From: an uncultured eubacterium 1-6
Lineage (GTDB): Bacteria; Bacillota; Clostridia; Lachnospirales; Lachnospiraceae
Direction of reading: 5' to 3'
Assembly (NCBI GenBank): GCA_903789595.1
Contig: CAIFEZ010000022.1
Span: 1-57,690 of the forward strand
DNA: 57,690 nucleotides
Positions 43,439 through 52,163 of this stretch are shown in pieces. Position numbers and translations under genes: made by a program. Each line of letters begins with the position of its first letter. Within the stretch, counting starts at the first letter, position 1. Below the pieces are notes generated by a model. It had not been told where the DNA came from. It did not search any database and saw only the letters and a program-made list of their open reading frames with translations.

Positions 43439-43486
43439 CGTCAGATTTCACCTCCCGCCGGGGCTACCTGGTAGGAGGTGTTTTCT
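43439..43486 (+). promoter_or_regulatory. SD-sequestering leader motif, copy C
   Basis: Begins CGTCAGATT (43439-43447). CACCTCC (43449-43455) pairs perfectly with GGAGGTG (43474-43480), the ribosome binding site of the gene at 43487. The core GGGGCTACCTGGTAGGAGG matches copies A (8914) and B (38929). This is the most compact copy. Confidence 0.65.
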
Positions 43487-43702
43487 ATGCAGGTAACAAA
43501 GATCGCAGGCGGCGAGATTTCATATAACGACATTCCAAAGCCTACAGACGCAGAAATGCAGAACGAGTACAACTATATCCTGGCCGAACAGATGACAAGA
43601 AAGCTGCTTGATAAGGGGCTTATATCTGCGGAAGAATTCGACAAAATCATGGCCAAAAATCGCCAGTCTTTCTCTCCATTTATATCGAGGATAATCCGCT
43701 AA
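43487..43702 (+). CDS. SHOCT-like small protein before the recombinases
   Basis: 71 residues. C-terminal 'MTRKLLDKGLISAEEFDKIM' is a SHOCT-type short domain, followed by 'FSPFISRIIR'. Such proteins regularly precede serine recombinases in Clostridia mobile elements and may help the integrase, for example as a directionality or regulatory factor (inference). ATG 43487 is preceded by GGAGGTG with 6 bases spacing. Confidence 0.7.
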   Translation: MQVTKIAGGEISYNDIPKPTDAEMQNEYNYILAEQMTRKLLDKGLISAEEFDKIMAKNRQSFSPFISRIIR

Positions 43703-43706
43703 ATAG

Positions 43707-43750
43707 CTTGCTATTACGGGCGTTTAGAGTGATTAATACACTACCCCTAC
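43707..43750 (+). promoter_or_regulatory. repeated promoter-like element, copy 3 (recombinase promoter)
   Basis: Aligned without gaps to the copies at 18006 and 19154: TTGCTA (43708-43713), TTTAGAGTGAT (43723-43733), then TAATACACTACC. It stands 20 bases before the first recombinase start. A weak dyad (TATTA/TAATA) is present. Confidence 0.6.
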
Positions 43751-43769
43751 TATGAAAGGTGGTGAGGCA

Positions 43770-45311
43770 ATGAAGAAGATAACGAAGATAGAGGCGGCCG
43801 GGGTAAAGAGTAATAAAAAACTTCGAGTAGCAGCATACGCCAGAGTATCGACGGATTCTGACGAACAGCTCGTCAGCCTTGATACACAAAAAAATCATTA
43901 CGAGCGGTACATTAAGGCAAGACCTGAATGGGAATATGCTGGCCTCTATTACGACGAAGGGGTGACCGGTACAAAGCTGGCTAAGCGCGATGGCCTTCTG
44001 CGCCTTTTGGCAGACTGTGATAAAGGCATGATTGATTACATCATTGTAAAATCCATCAGCCGCTTTTCCAGAAACACGGTCGACAGCATTGAAATTGTCC
44101 GTAAGCTCTGTCAGGACGGTATCTACATCTACTTCGAAAAAGAGAACATTGATACCGGAAAGATGGAGGGCGAGCTGTTGCTCTCCATTTTGTCGAGTCT
44201 TGCAGAAAGCGAATCAAGGTCCATCTCCGAAAACGAGACCTGGAGCATACAAAAGCGTTTTATGAACGGGTCCTTCAAGATTGGGTATCCTCCCTACGGT
44301 TATAAAAACGAAAACGGTGAGATGGTCGTCGAGCCTGAAAAAGCAGAGATCGTTCGTTGGATTTTTGATGAAATACTCGCTGGCAAATCACCGGCTGAGA
44401 TAGCCAAGGAACTGAATCGAAAAGGTGTGCCATCTAAGCGCGGCGGACGCTGGGAGGGACATGTGATTAACGGGATGATTCGGAATGAGAAATACACCGG
44501 CGATGTGGTTTTCCAGAAGACCTACACGGATGATCGTTTCAACCGTCATGTAAATCGCGGTGAGAAGAACCAGTATTACATGAAAGATCATCATGAGGCG
44601 ATTATCAGCCACGAGGTTTTTGATGCGGCCAACGCCATCATCGAAGCTAATGGTCTGGAAAAAGGAATTCACAAAAACTCAGACAAGTACAAAAACCGAT
44701 ATGCGATGTCTGGCAAGATCATCTGCGGCGAGTGTGGTGGCACCTGGAAGCGCGTTAAGCTCGGTAACCGATTCGGCTTTGCCTGCAATACTCATGTAAA
44801 AGATATGAATGCCTGCAGCATGAAGTCAATAAAAGAAGATCCGGTGAAGGCAGCCTTCGTAACGATGATGAACAAGCTAACCTTTGCACGCGGAAAGGTA
44901 CTGGTTCCTTATTCGGAGATGTTAAAGAGAGGCAATGACGCGGGCACACTTGAGCGCCTGGATGAGATTGATACATTGCTCGAAAAGAACACGGACCGCC
45001 GACAGCAGATCATGCAGTTCTTTACTAAAGGGCTCCTGGACCCAGCGGTTTATGCAGAGGAGAATGATGCTCTGGTAGATGAGGAACGCAGACTCACATC
45101 TGAGAAGGAACAGCTTTCTGGACAGATGAGCGGCAGCCATGAACAGCAAGAAGCATTGACACGGCTTCTAAGATACACGGCTAAGGGCAGAACAATTACA
45201 GAATTTGACGACGAGCTTTTCACAGAGCATGTGGACCACGTCGTGATCTATAAAAGAACGGAGATTGGCTTTGCCATGGAGTGCGGACCGATATTCCGGG
45301 AAAGGATTTGA
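43770..45311 (+). CDS. large serine recombinase 1
   Basis: 513-residue serine integrase. N-terminal resolvase domain with nucleophile S27 in 'AAYARVSTD' and '[19 protein letters not shown]' (about 103-121). The recombinase domain starts at 'PPYGYKNENGEM' (about 179) and runs to 'MIRNEKYTGDVVF'. A zinc ribbon ('IICGECGGTWKRV', with a later C and H) and a coiled-coil C-terminus follow. It catalyses site-specific integration or excision, probably with its partners. ATG 43770 is preceded by AAAGGTGGTGAGG. Confidence 0.92.
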   Translation: MKKITKIEAAGVKSNKKLRVAAYARVSTDSDEQLVSLDTQKNHYERYIKARPEWEYAGLYYDEGVTGTKLAKRDGLLRLLADCDKGMIDYIIVKSISRFSRNTVDSIEIVRKLCQDGIYIYFEKENIDTGKMEGELLLSILSSLAESESRSISENETWSIQKRFMNGSFKIGYPPYGYKNENGEMVVEPEKAEIVRWIFDEILAGKSPAEIAKELNRKGVPSKRGGRWEGHVINGMIRNEKYTGDVVFQKTYTDDRFNRHVNRGEKNQYYMKDHHEAIISHEVFDAANAIIEANGLEKGIHKNSDKYKNRYAMSGKIICGECGGTWKRVKLGNRFGFACNTHVKDMNACSMKSIKEDPVKAAFVTMMNKLTFARGKVLVPYSEMLKRGNDAGTLERLDEIDTLLEKNTDRRQQIMQFFTKGLLDPAVYAEENDALVDEERRLTSEKEQLSGQMSGSHEQQEALTRLLRYTAKGRTITEFDDELFTEHVDHVVIYKRTEIGFAMECGPIFRERI

Positions 45312-45312
45312 T

Positions 45313-45735
45313 ATGCAACACACACCATACGGATACGATATTGTCGGCGGGAAGGCCGTGGTAAATGAAGAAAAGGCAGCCAACCTTCATAAGATATGTG
45401 AAAACTATCTTAGCGGAATGTCGTTCACAGCGGCAGCGGCTGATGTAGGACTTACCATGAGCCACTGCGGGGTCAAGCGGATGATCCAGAACAAGAAGCT
45501 GCTCGGAGACAGTTTTTATCCGGCGATTATTACGGAAGAGACAGCCCGACTGATTGAAGAAGAAAGGGTCCGTAGAGAAAAAGCCCTGGGACGGGATCGA
45601 AGAGGTCGAAAGAAAGTCGAGAAAGCAAAAGGACACACTGCCTTCTCAATATCAAGGGTCCCGATAAAATACGATAACCCAATCAGGCAAGCGGAATATG
45701 CGTACAGCCTGATTCAAAGTGAGGTGAGCGGATAA
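45313..45735 (+). CDS. recombinase-domain-only protein between two serine recombinases
   Basis: 140 residues corresponding to the DNA-binding recombinase domain of large serine recombinases ('[19 protein letters not shown]', '[18 protein letters not shown]', '[18 protein letters not shown]') but with no catalytic resolvase domain. It cannot cut DNA itself. It could be a partner that directs or inhibits the adjacent recombinases. ATG 45313 follows AAAGGA; the stop overlaps recombinase 2 by one base. Related elements carry the same three-gene set, so it is not a random fragment. Confidence 0.75.
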   Translation: MQHTPYGYDIVGGKAVVNEEKAANLHKICENYLSGMSFTAAAADVGLTMSHCGVKRMIQNKKLLGDSFYPAIITEETARLIEEERVRREKALGRDRRGRKKVEKAKGHTAFSISRVPIKYDNPIRQAEYAYSLIQSEVSG

Positions 45736-47306
45736 TGGCATTAGCACAGAACATTACAGTGATCCCGGCCAGACGCTCCATTGGAACGCAGAAGCCGGCA
45801 GCCAAGGTACAGAAAACACGAGTAGCAGCATACTGCCGCGTGTCCACAGAGTTTGAAGAGCAGGAATCCAGCTACGATGTTCAAGTCGAGCATTACACCA
45901 ATTACATTAACAGCAATCCCGACTGGGAGATGGTTGAGGTTTATGCCGATGACGGCATTTCCGGCACCAACACAAAAAAGCGCGATGAGTTTAACAGGAT
46001 GATCGAGGACTGCAAGGCCGGTAAGATCGATATGATCCTTACAAAGTCAATCAGCCGATTTTCACGAAACACCGTTGACTGCCTGAAATATACTCGTGAG
46101 CTTAAGGATATGAACATTGCCGTCTTCTTCGAGAAGGAAAATATAAACACCCTGGATGCTAAGGGAGAAGTTCTGATGACGATCATGGCGGCACTCGCAC
46201 AGCAGGAATCAGAATCCTTATCTGCGAATGTACGCCTCGGCATCCAGTTCCGAAACCAGCAAGGAAAGGTTCAGATCAACCATAACTGGTTTCTCGGATA
46301 TACAAAAGACGAGGATGGAAAGCTCGTCATTGTTCCAGAGGAAGCTGCCATTGTTCAGCGAATTTACGCGGAGTACATGGATGGCAAGAGCTTTTTACAG
46401 ATCAAGCGAAGCCTGGAAGCAGACGGAATCAAGAATGGTGCCGGCCATGAAAAGTGGCATGAAAGTAACATCAAACAGATTCTTACCAATGAGAAGTACA
46501 TCGGCGACGCACTTCTTCAAAAGACTTATACCGTGAACACCCTCGAAAAGAAGCGTGTCAACAACAACGGCATTGCTCCAAAGTACTATGTGGAAGGCAG
46601 CCATGAGGCGATCATCGACAAGGATGTATTCCTTCGAGTTCAAGCTGAGATTGCCAGACGAGCGAATATCTTAACCGATGGAAAGAAGCGCATATACAGT
46701 TCGCGGTACGCTTTATCAAGCATCGTCTTTTGTGGGCACTGCGGCGACATCTTCCGAAGGGTGAAATGGAACAACCGCGGGTGCCAGTCTACAGTGTGGC
46801 GCTGTGTAAGCAGGGTCCTTAAAAAGAGCAGTGGGATTGATTGCCCGGCCAGGACGATCCACGAGGAGGTTCTTCAGGCAGCAGTTGTTACAGCAGTTAA
46901 CGATGCCTGGTCCAGAAAGGATGCTATCTTGCCGGAGTTGCGCGAGAACATCCGAGCTGTTCTTGAGGAGGATACTGACGCCAAGCTCGCGGAGATTGAT
47001 GCGGCGGTAAAGCAGAAGCAGGCGGAGCTACTCAATGCCGGAAAGGACCAGAATAAGATTGATGAGATCGGCGACGAGATCATGACACTTCGTGAGGAAC
47101 GCCAGTCCATCTTAACGGAAGCTGCCATGCGTAAAGATGTCCAGGATCGCATTGAGGACCTGGCATCATTCCTGGATGAGCAGGTTGAAGCGGTTACTGA
47201 ATATTCGGAGACTCTGGTACGAAGGCTCATTGAAAAAATAACGGTGTGCGACGAGAAGTTGATCGTCGAGTTCAAATCCGGCCTGGAAGTAGAGGTCGAT
47301 GTATAA
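45735..47306 (+). CDS. large serine recombinase 2
   Basis: 523-residue serine integrase. Nucleophile S37 in 'AAYCRVSTE'; '[20 protein letters not shown]' (about 106-125), recombinase domain from '[16 protein letters not shown]' on, zinc ribbon '[14 protein letters not shown]' with later cysteines, and a long coiled coil ('[19 protein letters not shown]'). It resembles recombinase 1 only moderately, so this is an old pair, not a recent duplication. A terminator follows at 47321. Confidence 0.92.
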   Translation: MALAQNITVIPARRSIGTQKPAAKVQKTRVAAYCRVSTEFEEQESSYDVQVEHYTNYINSNPDWEMVEVYADDGISGTNTKKRDEFNRMIEDCKAGKIDMILTKSISRFSRNTVDCLKYTRELKDMNIAVFFEKENINTLDAKGEVLMTIMAALAQQESESLSANVRLGIQFRNQQGKVQINHNWFLGYTKDEDGKLVIVPEEAAIVQRIYAEYMDGKSFLQIKRSLEADGIKNGAGHEKWHESNIKQILTNEKYIGDALLQKTYTVNTLEKKRVNNNGIAPKYYVEGSHEAIIDKDVFLRVQAEIARRANILTDGKKRIYSSRYALSSIVFCGHCGDIFRRVKWNNRGCQSTVWRCVSRVLKKSSGIDCPARTIHEEVLQAAVVTAVNDAWSRKDAILPELRENIRAVLEEDTDAKLAEIDAAVKQKQAELLNAGKDQNKIDEIGDEIMTLREERQSILTEAAMRKDVQDRIEDLASFLDEQVEAVTEYSETLVRRLIEKITVCDEKLIVEFKSGLEVEVDV

Positions 47307-47320
47307 GGGTATCACCTGCC

Positions 47321-47346
47321 AGCGCTCCTTCGGGGGCGCTTTTTTC
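47321..47346 (+). terminator. intrinsic terminator after the recombinases
   Basis: AGCGCTCC (47321-47328) pairs with GGGGCGCT (47333-47340) around TTCG, followed by T6. It closes the prophage transcription on the right. Confidence 0.9.
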
Positions 47347-47386
47347 GTTGTGTTTACAAATTCTTGATGAAATTTGCGGTGTCTTG

Positions 47387-47395
47387 TGATATAAT
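47387..47395 (+). promoter_or_regulatory. extended -10 promoter of the XRE-DUF262 operon
   Basis: TGATATAAT gives a perfect TATAAT (47390-47395) with the extended TG. TTGATG at 47364-47369 is a poorly spaced -35 (20 bases). The first gene starts 50 bases downstream. Confidence 0.65.
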
Positions 47396-47444
47396 AAATT
47401 GCACTGATAGTGAAATTAGATTTAACTCGCATGAGGTAGAAAGC

Positions 47445-47657
47445 ATGTTAAAGAATAATATCGAAATAGATGTAAAAGTAAAATGCGTAGAAGAACAGAC
47501 AACGCAGGCTGAATTAGCTGAAAAGGTGGGCACATCTCCTTCATATGTGAACCGACTTATTAAGAGCCCGGAGAAGATTGTAAATGCCACCTACATAAAG
47601 ATGATGGAGCAGCTTGGGTACGATGTCCAGCTTACTTACGTCAAAAAAGAACAGTAG
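47445..47657 (+). CDS. small XRE-family helix-turn-helix regulator
   Basis: 70 residues with the HTH 'TTQAELAEKVGTSPSYVNRL' (about 19-38), followed by 'KIVNATYIKMMEQLGYDVQL'. As first gene of a six-gene operon it is probably the operon's repressor, acting at the extended -10 promoter at 47387. ATG 47445 follows GAGGT. A longer frame from 47364 would start upstream of the promoter -10 and is rejected. Confidence 0.8.
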   Translation: MLKNNIEIDVKVKCVEEQTTQAELAEKVGTSPSYVNRLIKSPEKIVNATYIKMMEQLGYDVQLTYVKKEQ

Positions 47658-47672
47658 AAAGAAGGGTGCATC

Positions 47673-50270
47673 ATGAACGAGCTGCAGTCATTATCGCAGA
47701 TTTTTCAAAACAAGATTTTCAGAATCCCAGATTATCAGAGAGGGTATGCTTGGCAGGATCTTCAGCTTCGTGACTTTTGGGAAGATGTTGTCAACCTTCA
47801 AACGGATAGGTATCACTACACGGGCCTCCTCTCATTGAAAGTGCTTAGCAGACAGGACAGCCAAAAGCTCGGCAATGAGGACGCCTGGTTATTACAGAGT
47901 GGTTTTAAGGCTTATCACATCGTGGACGGACAGCAGCGTCTTACCACGTTTATTATCATGCTTAATGAAATCATCGAGTTCGTATGTAATCTTCCTGAAA
48001 ATGAGGGTAAATCCGAAGAAGAGATTTATTTGGGCTTTGAGAATATAAAGGATATTAGGGCTAAATACCTGAGTAGAAAACGTCCACCGGATGGATTGAT
48101 TGTTACCTATATGTTCGGATATGAGAATGACAATCCCAGCGCGGAGTATTTAAAGTATCGCATCCTTGGACAGCCTTTTGGTGGGACGATCAAAGAAACG
48201 TATTACACTAAGAACTTGAAATACGCCAAGGAGTTCTTTGCAAGAGAACTCGCGGCTTTTTATGAGATTAAGGGAATTGAAGGCATTGCTGAGCTATATA
48301 AAAAGCTCACATTGCAGCTCATGTTTAATATTCATGAGATCGAAGACGACTATGATGTATTCGTAGCATTTGAAACCATGAATAACCGTGGTAAGCGCTT
48401 AACGAACCTGGAGCTGCTCAAGAACAGACTTATCTATCTTACAACTCTTTATCCGAAAGAGATTTTGGATGAGACAAATGAAGTGGCCCTTCGTGAGCTG
48501 ATTAATAAAGCGTGGAGAGAGGTCTATTATCAGCTTGGCAGGAATGAAAATGATCTTCTGTCAGACGATGAGTTTTTGAGAGCACACTGGATTATGTACT
48601 TCGCTTATTCGAGAAAGAAAGGCGACGATTACATCAAGTTCCTTTTGAGGAAGTTCTCACATAAATCAATATTTGAGAATGTTTTGCAGGCGCTTCCGGA
48701 GGATGAGGATGTTGATGATAGCATTCCCGATCCTGGCGCTGATGACGATGATGATAGTGATGATACACCGGATATCCCTGAACCTATCTCCGGAGAGTTT
48801 TTACAGCCCAAGGAGATCATGGACTATGTTAATAGCCTGAATGAAGCGGCGGAGTTCTGGTATTACACATATTATCCGGATAAATGCACTTCTATAAGTG
48901 ATGAAGAGCAGGTATGGCTTGATAAACTTAACCGTATAGGTCTTGGTTATTTTAGACCGATGATCGCTGTTTCGCTTATCCCGAGGTTGGGATATTCGAA
49001 AGAAGAACGTGTCGCATTGTTTAAGGCAGCGGAGAGATTTATCTTTATCAACTTCCGTATGGCGATGTATCAGTCGAGCTACAAGAGCAGTGATTATTAC
49101 AGAAAAACGCGTGAAGTCTATACCGGAAGTATGACTTTATCGGAAGTAACCGATGATCTGAATACGACTACCGACGCGAACGCAAAGGACGCTGTACGCG
49201 TATTCCTTACCAGAATGAACCGCAGATTTATTTCGGCTGACGGTTTTTACAGTTGGCGCGACCTTCGCTACTTCCTTTATGAGTACGAGTATTCTTTGGC
49301 CACGAAGTATAAGCTGGAGAAGCTGTCATGGGCATTGCTGACAAAGGTTGTAAAGGACCGAATCACGGTAGAGCATATTCTTCCACAGACACCGACAAAG
49401 CTATACTGGCGCAATAACTTCAGACAGTTTACCGATGCGGAGATTAAATCGTTGTCATCATCTCTTGGTAATATGCTTCCTTTATCACAGAGCATCAATT
49501 CAAGCCTGCAGAATGACAGCTTTGATGATAAGAAGGCTCGCGGATATGCTAATGGCTGCCACTGCGAAGTAGAGATATTCAAAGAAGATACGTGGGATGC
49601 AGAGCATATTTACAATCGTGGTATAAAGCTGCTTCATTTCATGGAGACTCGTTGGGGCTTCAAGTTTGAGAGTGTCGATCAGATGGACGAGCTGTTACAT
49701 ATAGCTTTTGTGAATGACGGAAGAGAGATTCCTGACGAGATCACAGAGGAGAATATTACAGCGGTAACGGCTACACCAGAAAAGACGAATGGAAATCGGT
49801 CTGCTCACGTTGCGGCTGTTAATATGAGTTTTGCAAACATAAAGGACGCATCGGGTGAGATCCATATTGATCCGGATAATTGCACTCGTAAGTATGTGCG
49901 CTTTACAACTGATGCAATGAATAAAATACTTCCTTATGCACCGGAGGCCGCAAGTGGCTGGGGAACCAGAAACCATTACTTTTATGAGATTATAAACAGC
50001 GCCGGGAAGTCGGTTTATATGCAGTTGGCGCTTAGTGCGAAAAATATCCCGGATGATTTGAAAGCCATCTGTGAACGGATTAATGAGCACTTTCCGTCAA
50101 AGCAGCAGAAGGAAAACTGGCAGTGGAGATGTCCTTTTATTACCAGTCATGTAAGCATACCGGAAGATATGGCAGATGAGGATATTCTTATGATTTTGAG
50201 CGACCAGTACGCGCAGCTTCAGGAATTTGAAAAGAAGCTGGTTGAAGCGATGAACGAGGAGGAGGAGTAG
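47673..50270 (+). CDS. DUF262-DUF1524 (GmrSD-type) protein with extra C-terminal domain
   Basis: 865 residues. The N-terminal DUF262 domain has 'FRIPDYQRGYAW' (about 16-27) and the nucleotide-binding 'IVDGQQRLTTF' (DGQQR at 85-89). A very acidic linker (about 342-372) follows. The DUF1524 HNH nuclease has 'ITVEHILPQTP' (H568) and 'SLGNMLPLSQSIN'. The last 190 residues ('YVRFTTDAMNKILPYAPEAA', 'SGWGTRNHYFYEIINSAG') are an unassigned domain. GmrSD enzymes cut phage DNA with modified cytosines using NTPs; a related antiphage role is likely. Translated 15 bases behind the XRE regulator. Confidence 0.88.
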   Translation: MNELQSLSQIFQNKIFRIPDYQRGYAWQDLQLRDFWEDVVNLQTDRYHYTGLLSLKVLSRQDSQKLGNEDAWLLQSGFKAYHIVDGQQRLTTFIIMLNEIIEFVCNLPENEGKSEEEIYLGFENIKDIRAKYLSRKRPPDGLIVTYMFGYENDNPSAEYLKYRILGQPFGGTIKETYYTKNLKYAKEFFARELAAFYEIKGIEGIAELYKKLTLQLMFNIHEIEDDYDVFVAFETMNNRGKRLTNLELLKNRLIYLTTLYPKEILDETNEVALRELINKAWREVYYQLGRNENDLLSDDEFLRAHWIMYFAYSRKKGDDYIKFLLRKFSHKSIFENVLQALPEDEDVDDSIPDPGADDDDDSDDTPDIPEPISGEFLQPKEIMDYVNSLNEAAEFWYYTYYPDKCTSISDEEQVWLDKLNRIGLGYFRPMIAVSLIPRLGYSKEERVALFKAAERFIFINFRMAMYQSSYKSSDYYRKTREVYTGSMTLSEVTDDLNTTTDANAKDAVRVFLTRMNRRFISADGFYSWRDLRYFLYEYEYSLATKYKLEKLSWALLTKVVKDRITVEHILPQTPTKLYWRNNFRQFTDAEIKSLSSSLGNMLPLSQSINSSLQNDSFDDKKARGYANGCHCEVEIFKEDTWDAEHIYNRGIKLLHFMETRWGFKFESVDQMDELLHIAFVNDGREIPDEITEENITAVTATPEKTNGNRSAHVAAVNMSFANIKDASGEIHIDPDNCTRKYVRFTTDAMNKILPYAPEAASGWGTRNHYFYEIINSAGKSVYMQLALSAKNIPDDLKAICERINEHFPSKQQKENWQWRCPFITSHVSIPEDMADEDILMILSDQYAQLQEFEKKLVEAMNEEEE

Positions 50271-50272
50271 TG

Positions 50273-50872
50273 ATGAGTTGGGAAGAAATGTATACTTGCT
50301 CGGCCACCTGCCCGTGTGGTAAAGGCAAGATAACGCAGACCAGTTATGGCGATGACTGGAATAGATATAAAGATGGCCCTGTAGTAATTGAATGCGAAGA
50401 GTGTGCTAAGAAGTATAAAGTCGAAGAAGTAACGCATCATGGGTTGCTCGCATCGGACGGTTCATGGAGTACATATTATTTAACGCCAAAGGATTATCCT
50501 GACTATGAGGGACCGAAGGAGTCAGACTTATATCCTGCAGCGCTTAACCAGTATCAGAATTTTCCGGTTTGGTTGATAGAGAACTTTACAGAAGACGAAC
50601 TGAAAGGTGTGCTTGCTCAGCTTGAAAAAACTACTTCAAGCGCTAAATTGACAGGGATTGCAGCCGGCATTCGTGAAGCACATAAAAAAGCGAAGAAGAC
50701 AGTTCGTGTGAGCGAGATCATTAAGACGGTTGAAGCTGCCTTGGAGAAGTATCCGGGGCATGTCGGTAACAAGCTCCAGCGTGAAGAGATCAGGAAGAAA
50801 GAATCTGAGGCCCGTGATGCTTACGTAAAGGAAAAGCGCAAGCATCAAACGGTCATAGATTTGCAGAGATAA
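50273..50872 (+). CDS. zinc-ribbon protein of unknown function
   Basis: 199 residues. The N-terminus has a likely zinc ribbon built from 'CSATCPCG' and 'IECEECAKKY', 'HHGLLASDGSWSTYYL' follows, and a basic helical C-terminus ('EIRKKESEARDAYVKEKRK') could bind nucleic acid. No family recognised. It starts 2 bases after the DUF262 stop and ends 3 bases before the Nudix gene, so it is firmly in the operon. Confidence 0.7.
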   Translation: MSWEEMYTCSATCPCGKGKITQTSYGDDWNRYKDGPVVIECEECAKKYKVEEVTHHGLLASDGSWSTYYLTPKDYPDYEGPKESDLYPAALNQYQNFPVWLIENFTEDELKGVLAQLEKTTSSAKLTGIAAGIREAHKKAKKTVRVSEIIKTVEAALEKYPGHVGNKLQREEIRKKESEARDAYVKEKRKHQTVIDLQR

Positions 50873-50875
50873 TAG

Positions 50876-51277
50876 ATGAAAACAGTTAAAGTTGTCGCAG
50901 CAGTGATATGTGATTCAATTAATGAGAAGAAATCCATATTTGCTACGGCCAGAGGCTATGGTGAATTTAAGGGCCAGTGGGAGTTTCCCGGAGGCAAGAT
51001 TGAGAAAGGCGAAACACCTCAGCAGGCGCTTGTAAGAGAAATACAGGAAGAACTGGATACGAAGATTACGGTGGGCGATCTGATCGGAACCATCGAGTAC
51101 GATTATCCGACGTTTCACCTTTCGATGGACTGTTTCTGGTGTGAGGTGGTCGACGGAGAACTAAAACTCCTGGAGGCAGAGGATGCCAGATGGCTGTCAA
51201 AGGAAAACCTGTATAGTGTTCAGTGGCTTCCGGCAGACATTACGATCATCGAGAAGATCGAGCAAAACATGATATAA
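50876..51277 (+). CDS. Nudix hydrolase, MutT-like
   Basis: 133 residues. A complete Nudix box at 39-61 (G-x5-E-x7-REIQEEL: 'GGKIEKGETPQQALVREIQ' then 'EEL') follows 'GQWEFPGGK', typical of (deoxy)nucleoside triphosphate pyrophosphohydrolases such as MutT. Substrate may be an oxidised or modified nucleotide; in a defence setting a modified or signalling nucleotide is also possible (inference). Confidence 0.88.
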   Translation: MKTVKVVAAVICDSINEKKSIFATARGYGEFKGQWEFPGGKIEKGETPQQALVREIQEELDTKITVGDLIGTIEYDYPTFHLSMDCFWCEVVDGELKLLEAEDARWLSKENLYSVQWLPADITIIEKIEQNMI

Positions 51278-51289
51278 GGAAAGAAAACG

Positions 51290-52153
51290 ATGACATCATT
51301 TGAAATGATTAAATATCATGGGCAGGAATACCCAGCGGATGTTCCACTGCGTATTGAGGAGATCGCAGCCCATTTTGATATTACAAGTGTCGGAGGAAGG
51401 TTGGATAAATCCCTCCACACTGAATATAGCTATGGAAAACGAAAATGGGACTCTGCTCTGGTCCAGAAATACCCGGAGCTTGTCGCAGCTCAAAAAGATA
51501 GCGTTCCTCAGCTTTGGAAAAATGAACGTTGGGCAGAACAGTTTGCTGATTTTATATTTGAACTGAATGGCAGTGGCCCAGCGCCGAAAGTAATAGAGAT
51601 TCATCCGCCATTCAGCGATTACACTGATATTGCTGGTTTTGTAAAGAGCTATTCTACCTTTGAAGCCAAAATCATAGAACGCTTTCCAGATGTTGATATT
51701 CTGGTAGAGAACCGTTGTGGCTCGGTATATCACGGCGGGAAGTTTGTGGTATCAAAGGTCAGGGATGTCGATGCTCTTTGCGAAGCTATCGAGAAGGCTG
51801 GCGTTCAGTTAAAGGTTGCCTATGATGTGCCGCAGATATATACTGCGCATAACGCTAAGAATGAGGATGAGTTTATTCGTCTCCTGGATGAATCAAAACA
51901 GTTCCGGAGTTTTATTGGCGGGGTTCATTTATGGGGGAAAAGCATATCCTCAACGGGCCGGAAGGTATCTCACTGCGGAGACTTGAATTCGTATTTTGGA
52001 GATCAAGCCATAAAAAAACATTTCCTGCAAGCCTTCAAAGATTGCTTTGATGACGGGGTAGCCAGGAAGATGGTCCTGGAGGTTAACAGCGGAAATGCTG
52101 ACCTGCAGTCTATAGTGGCTGACCTTCGAAGCGTAGGAATATCTTTTGTGTAA
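51290..52153 (+). CDS. endonuclease IV/xylose isomerase-like TIM-barrel protein
   Basis: 287 residues. Barrel strands end in likely metal ligands: 'VIEIHPPFSDY' (H105), 'DILVENRCGS' (E140), 'VAYDVPQIYTAHN' (D179, H187), 'GGVHLWGKS' (H213), 'SHCGDLN' (H228, D231) and 'LEVNSGN' (E264). This is the ligand pattern of AP-endonuclease-2/xylose-isomerase-like TIM barrels, including endonuclease IV and UV endonucleases. It may cut damaged or modified DNA, or act on a sugar. Follows the Nudix gene by 12 bases. Confidence 0.72.
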   Translation: MTSFEMIKYHGQEYPADVPLRIEEIAAHFDITSVGGRLDKSLHTEYSYGKRKWDSALVQKYPELVAAQKDSVPQLWKNERWAEQFADFIFELNGSGPAPKVIEIHPPFSDYTDIAGFVKSYSTFEAKIIERFPDVDILVENRCGSVYHGGKFVVSKVRDVDALCEAIEKAGVQLKVAYDVPQIYTAHNAKNEDEFIRLLDESKQFRSFIGGVHLWGKSISSTGRKVSHCGDLNSYFGDQAIKKHFLQAFKDCFDDGVARKMVLEVNSGNADLQSIVADLRSVGISFV

Positions 52154-52163
52154 CGGAGGTTGT

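Larger units (their letters stand above)
8093..47346 (+). mobile_element. cos-type siphovirus prophage (about 39 kb, borders approximate)
   Basis: All genes from the sigma-like regulator (8392) to the second serine recombinase (47306) read in one direction. They make up a full phage: replication, late regulation, packaging, HK97-type head, long non-contractile tail with tape measure and frameshifted chaperone, lysis and integration. Borders are set by the terminator behind the ImmA-like gene and the terminator behind the recombinases; no convincing attL/attR pair was found by eye. The replication genes are divided between the two ends, which fits a phage circle opened next to the recombinase cassette. 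No structural gene is visibly broken, so the element could be inducible. Confidence 0.8.

Noticed and set aside
8012-47450. attL/attR direct repeat at the prophage borders
   Set aside because: Comparing 7996-8220 with 47307-47450 by eye gave no shared stretch long enough to be meaningful; serine integrase cores can be only a few bases, so borders stay approximate.
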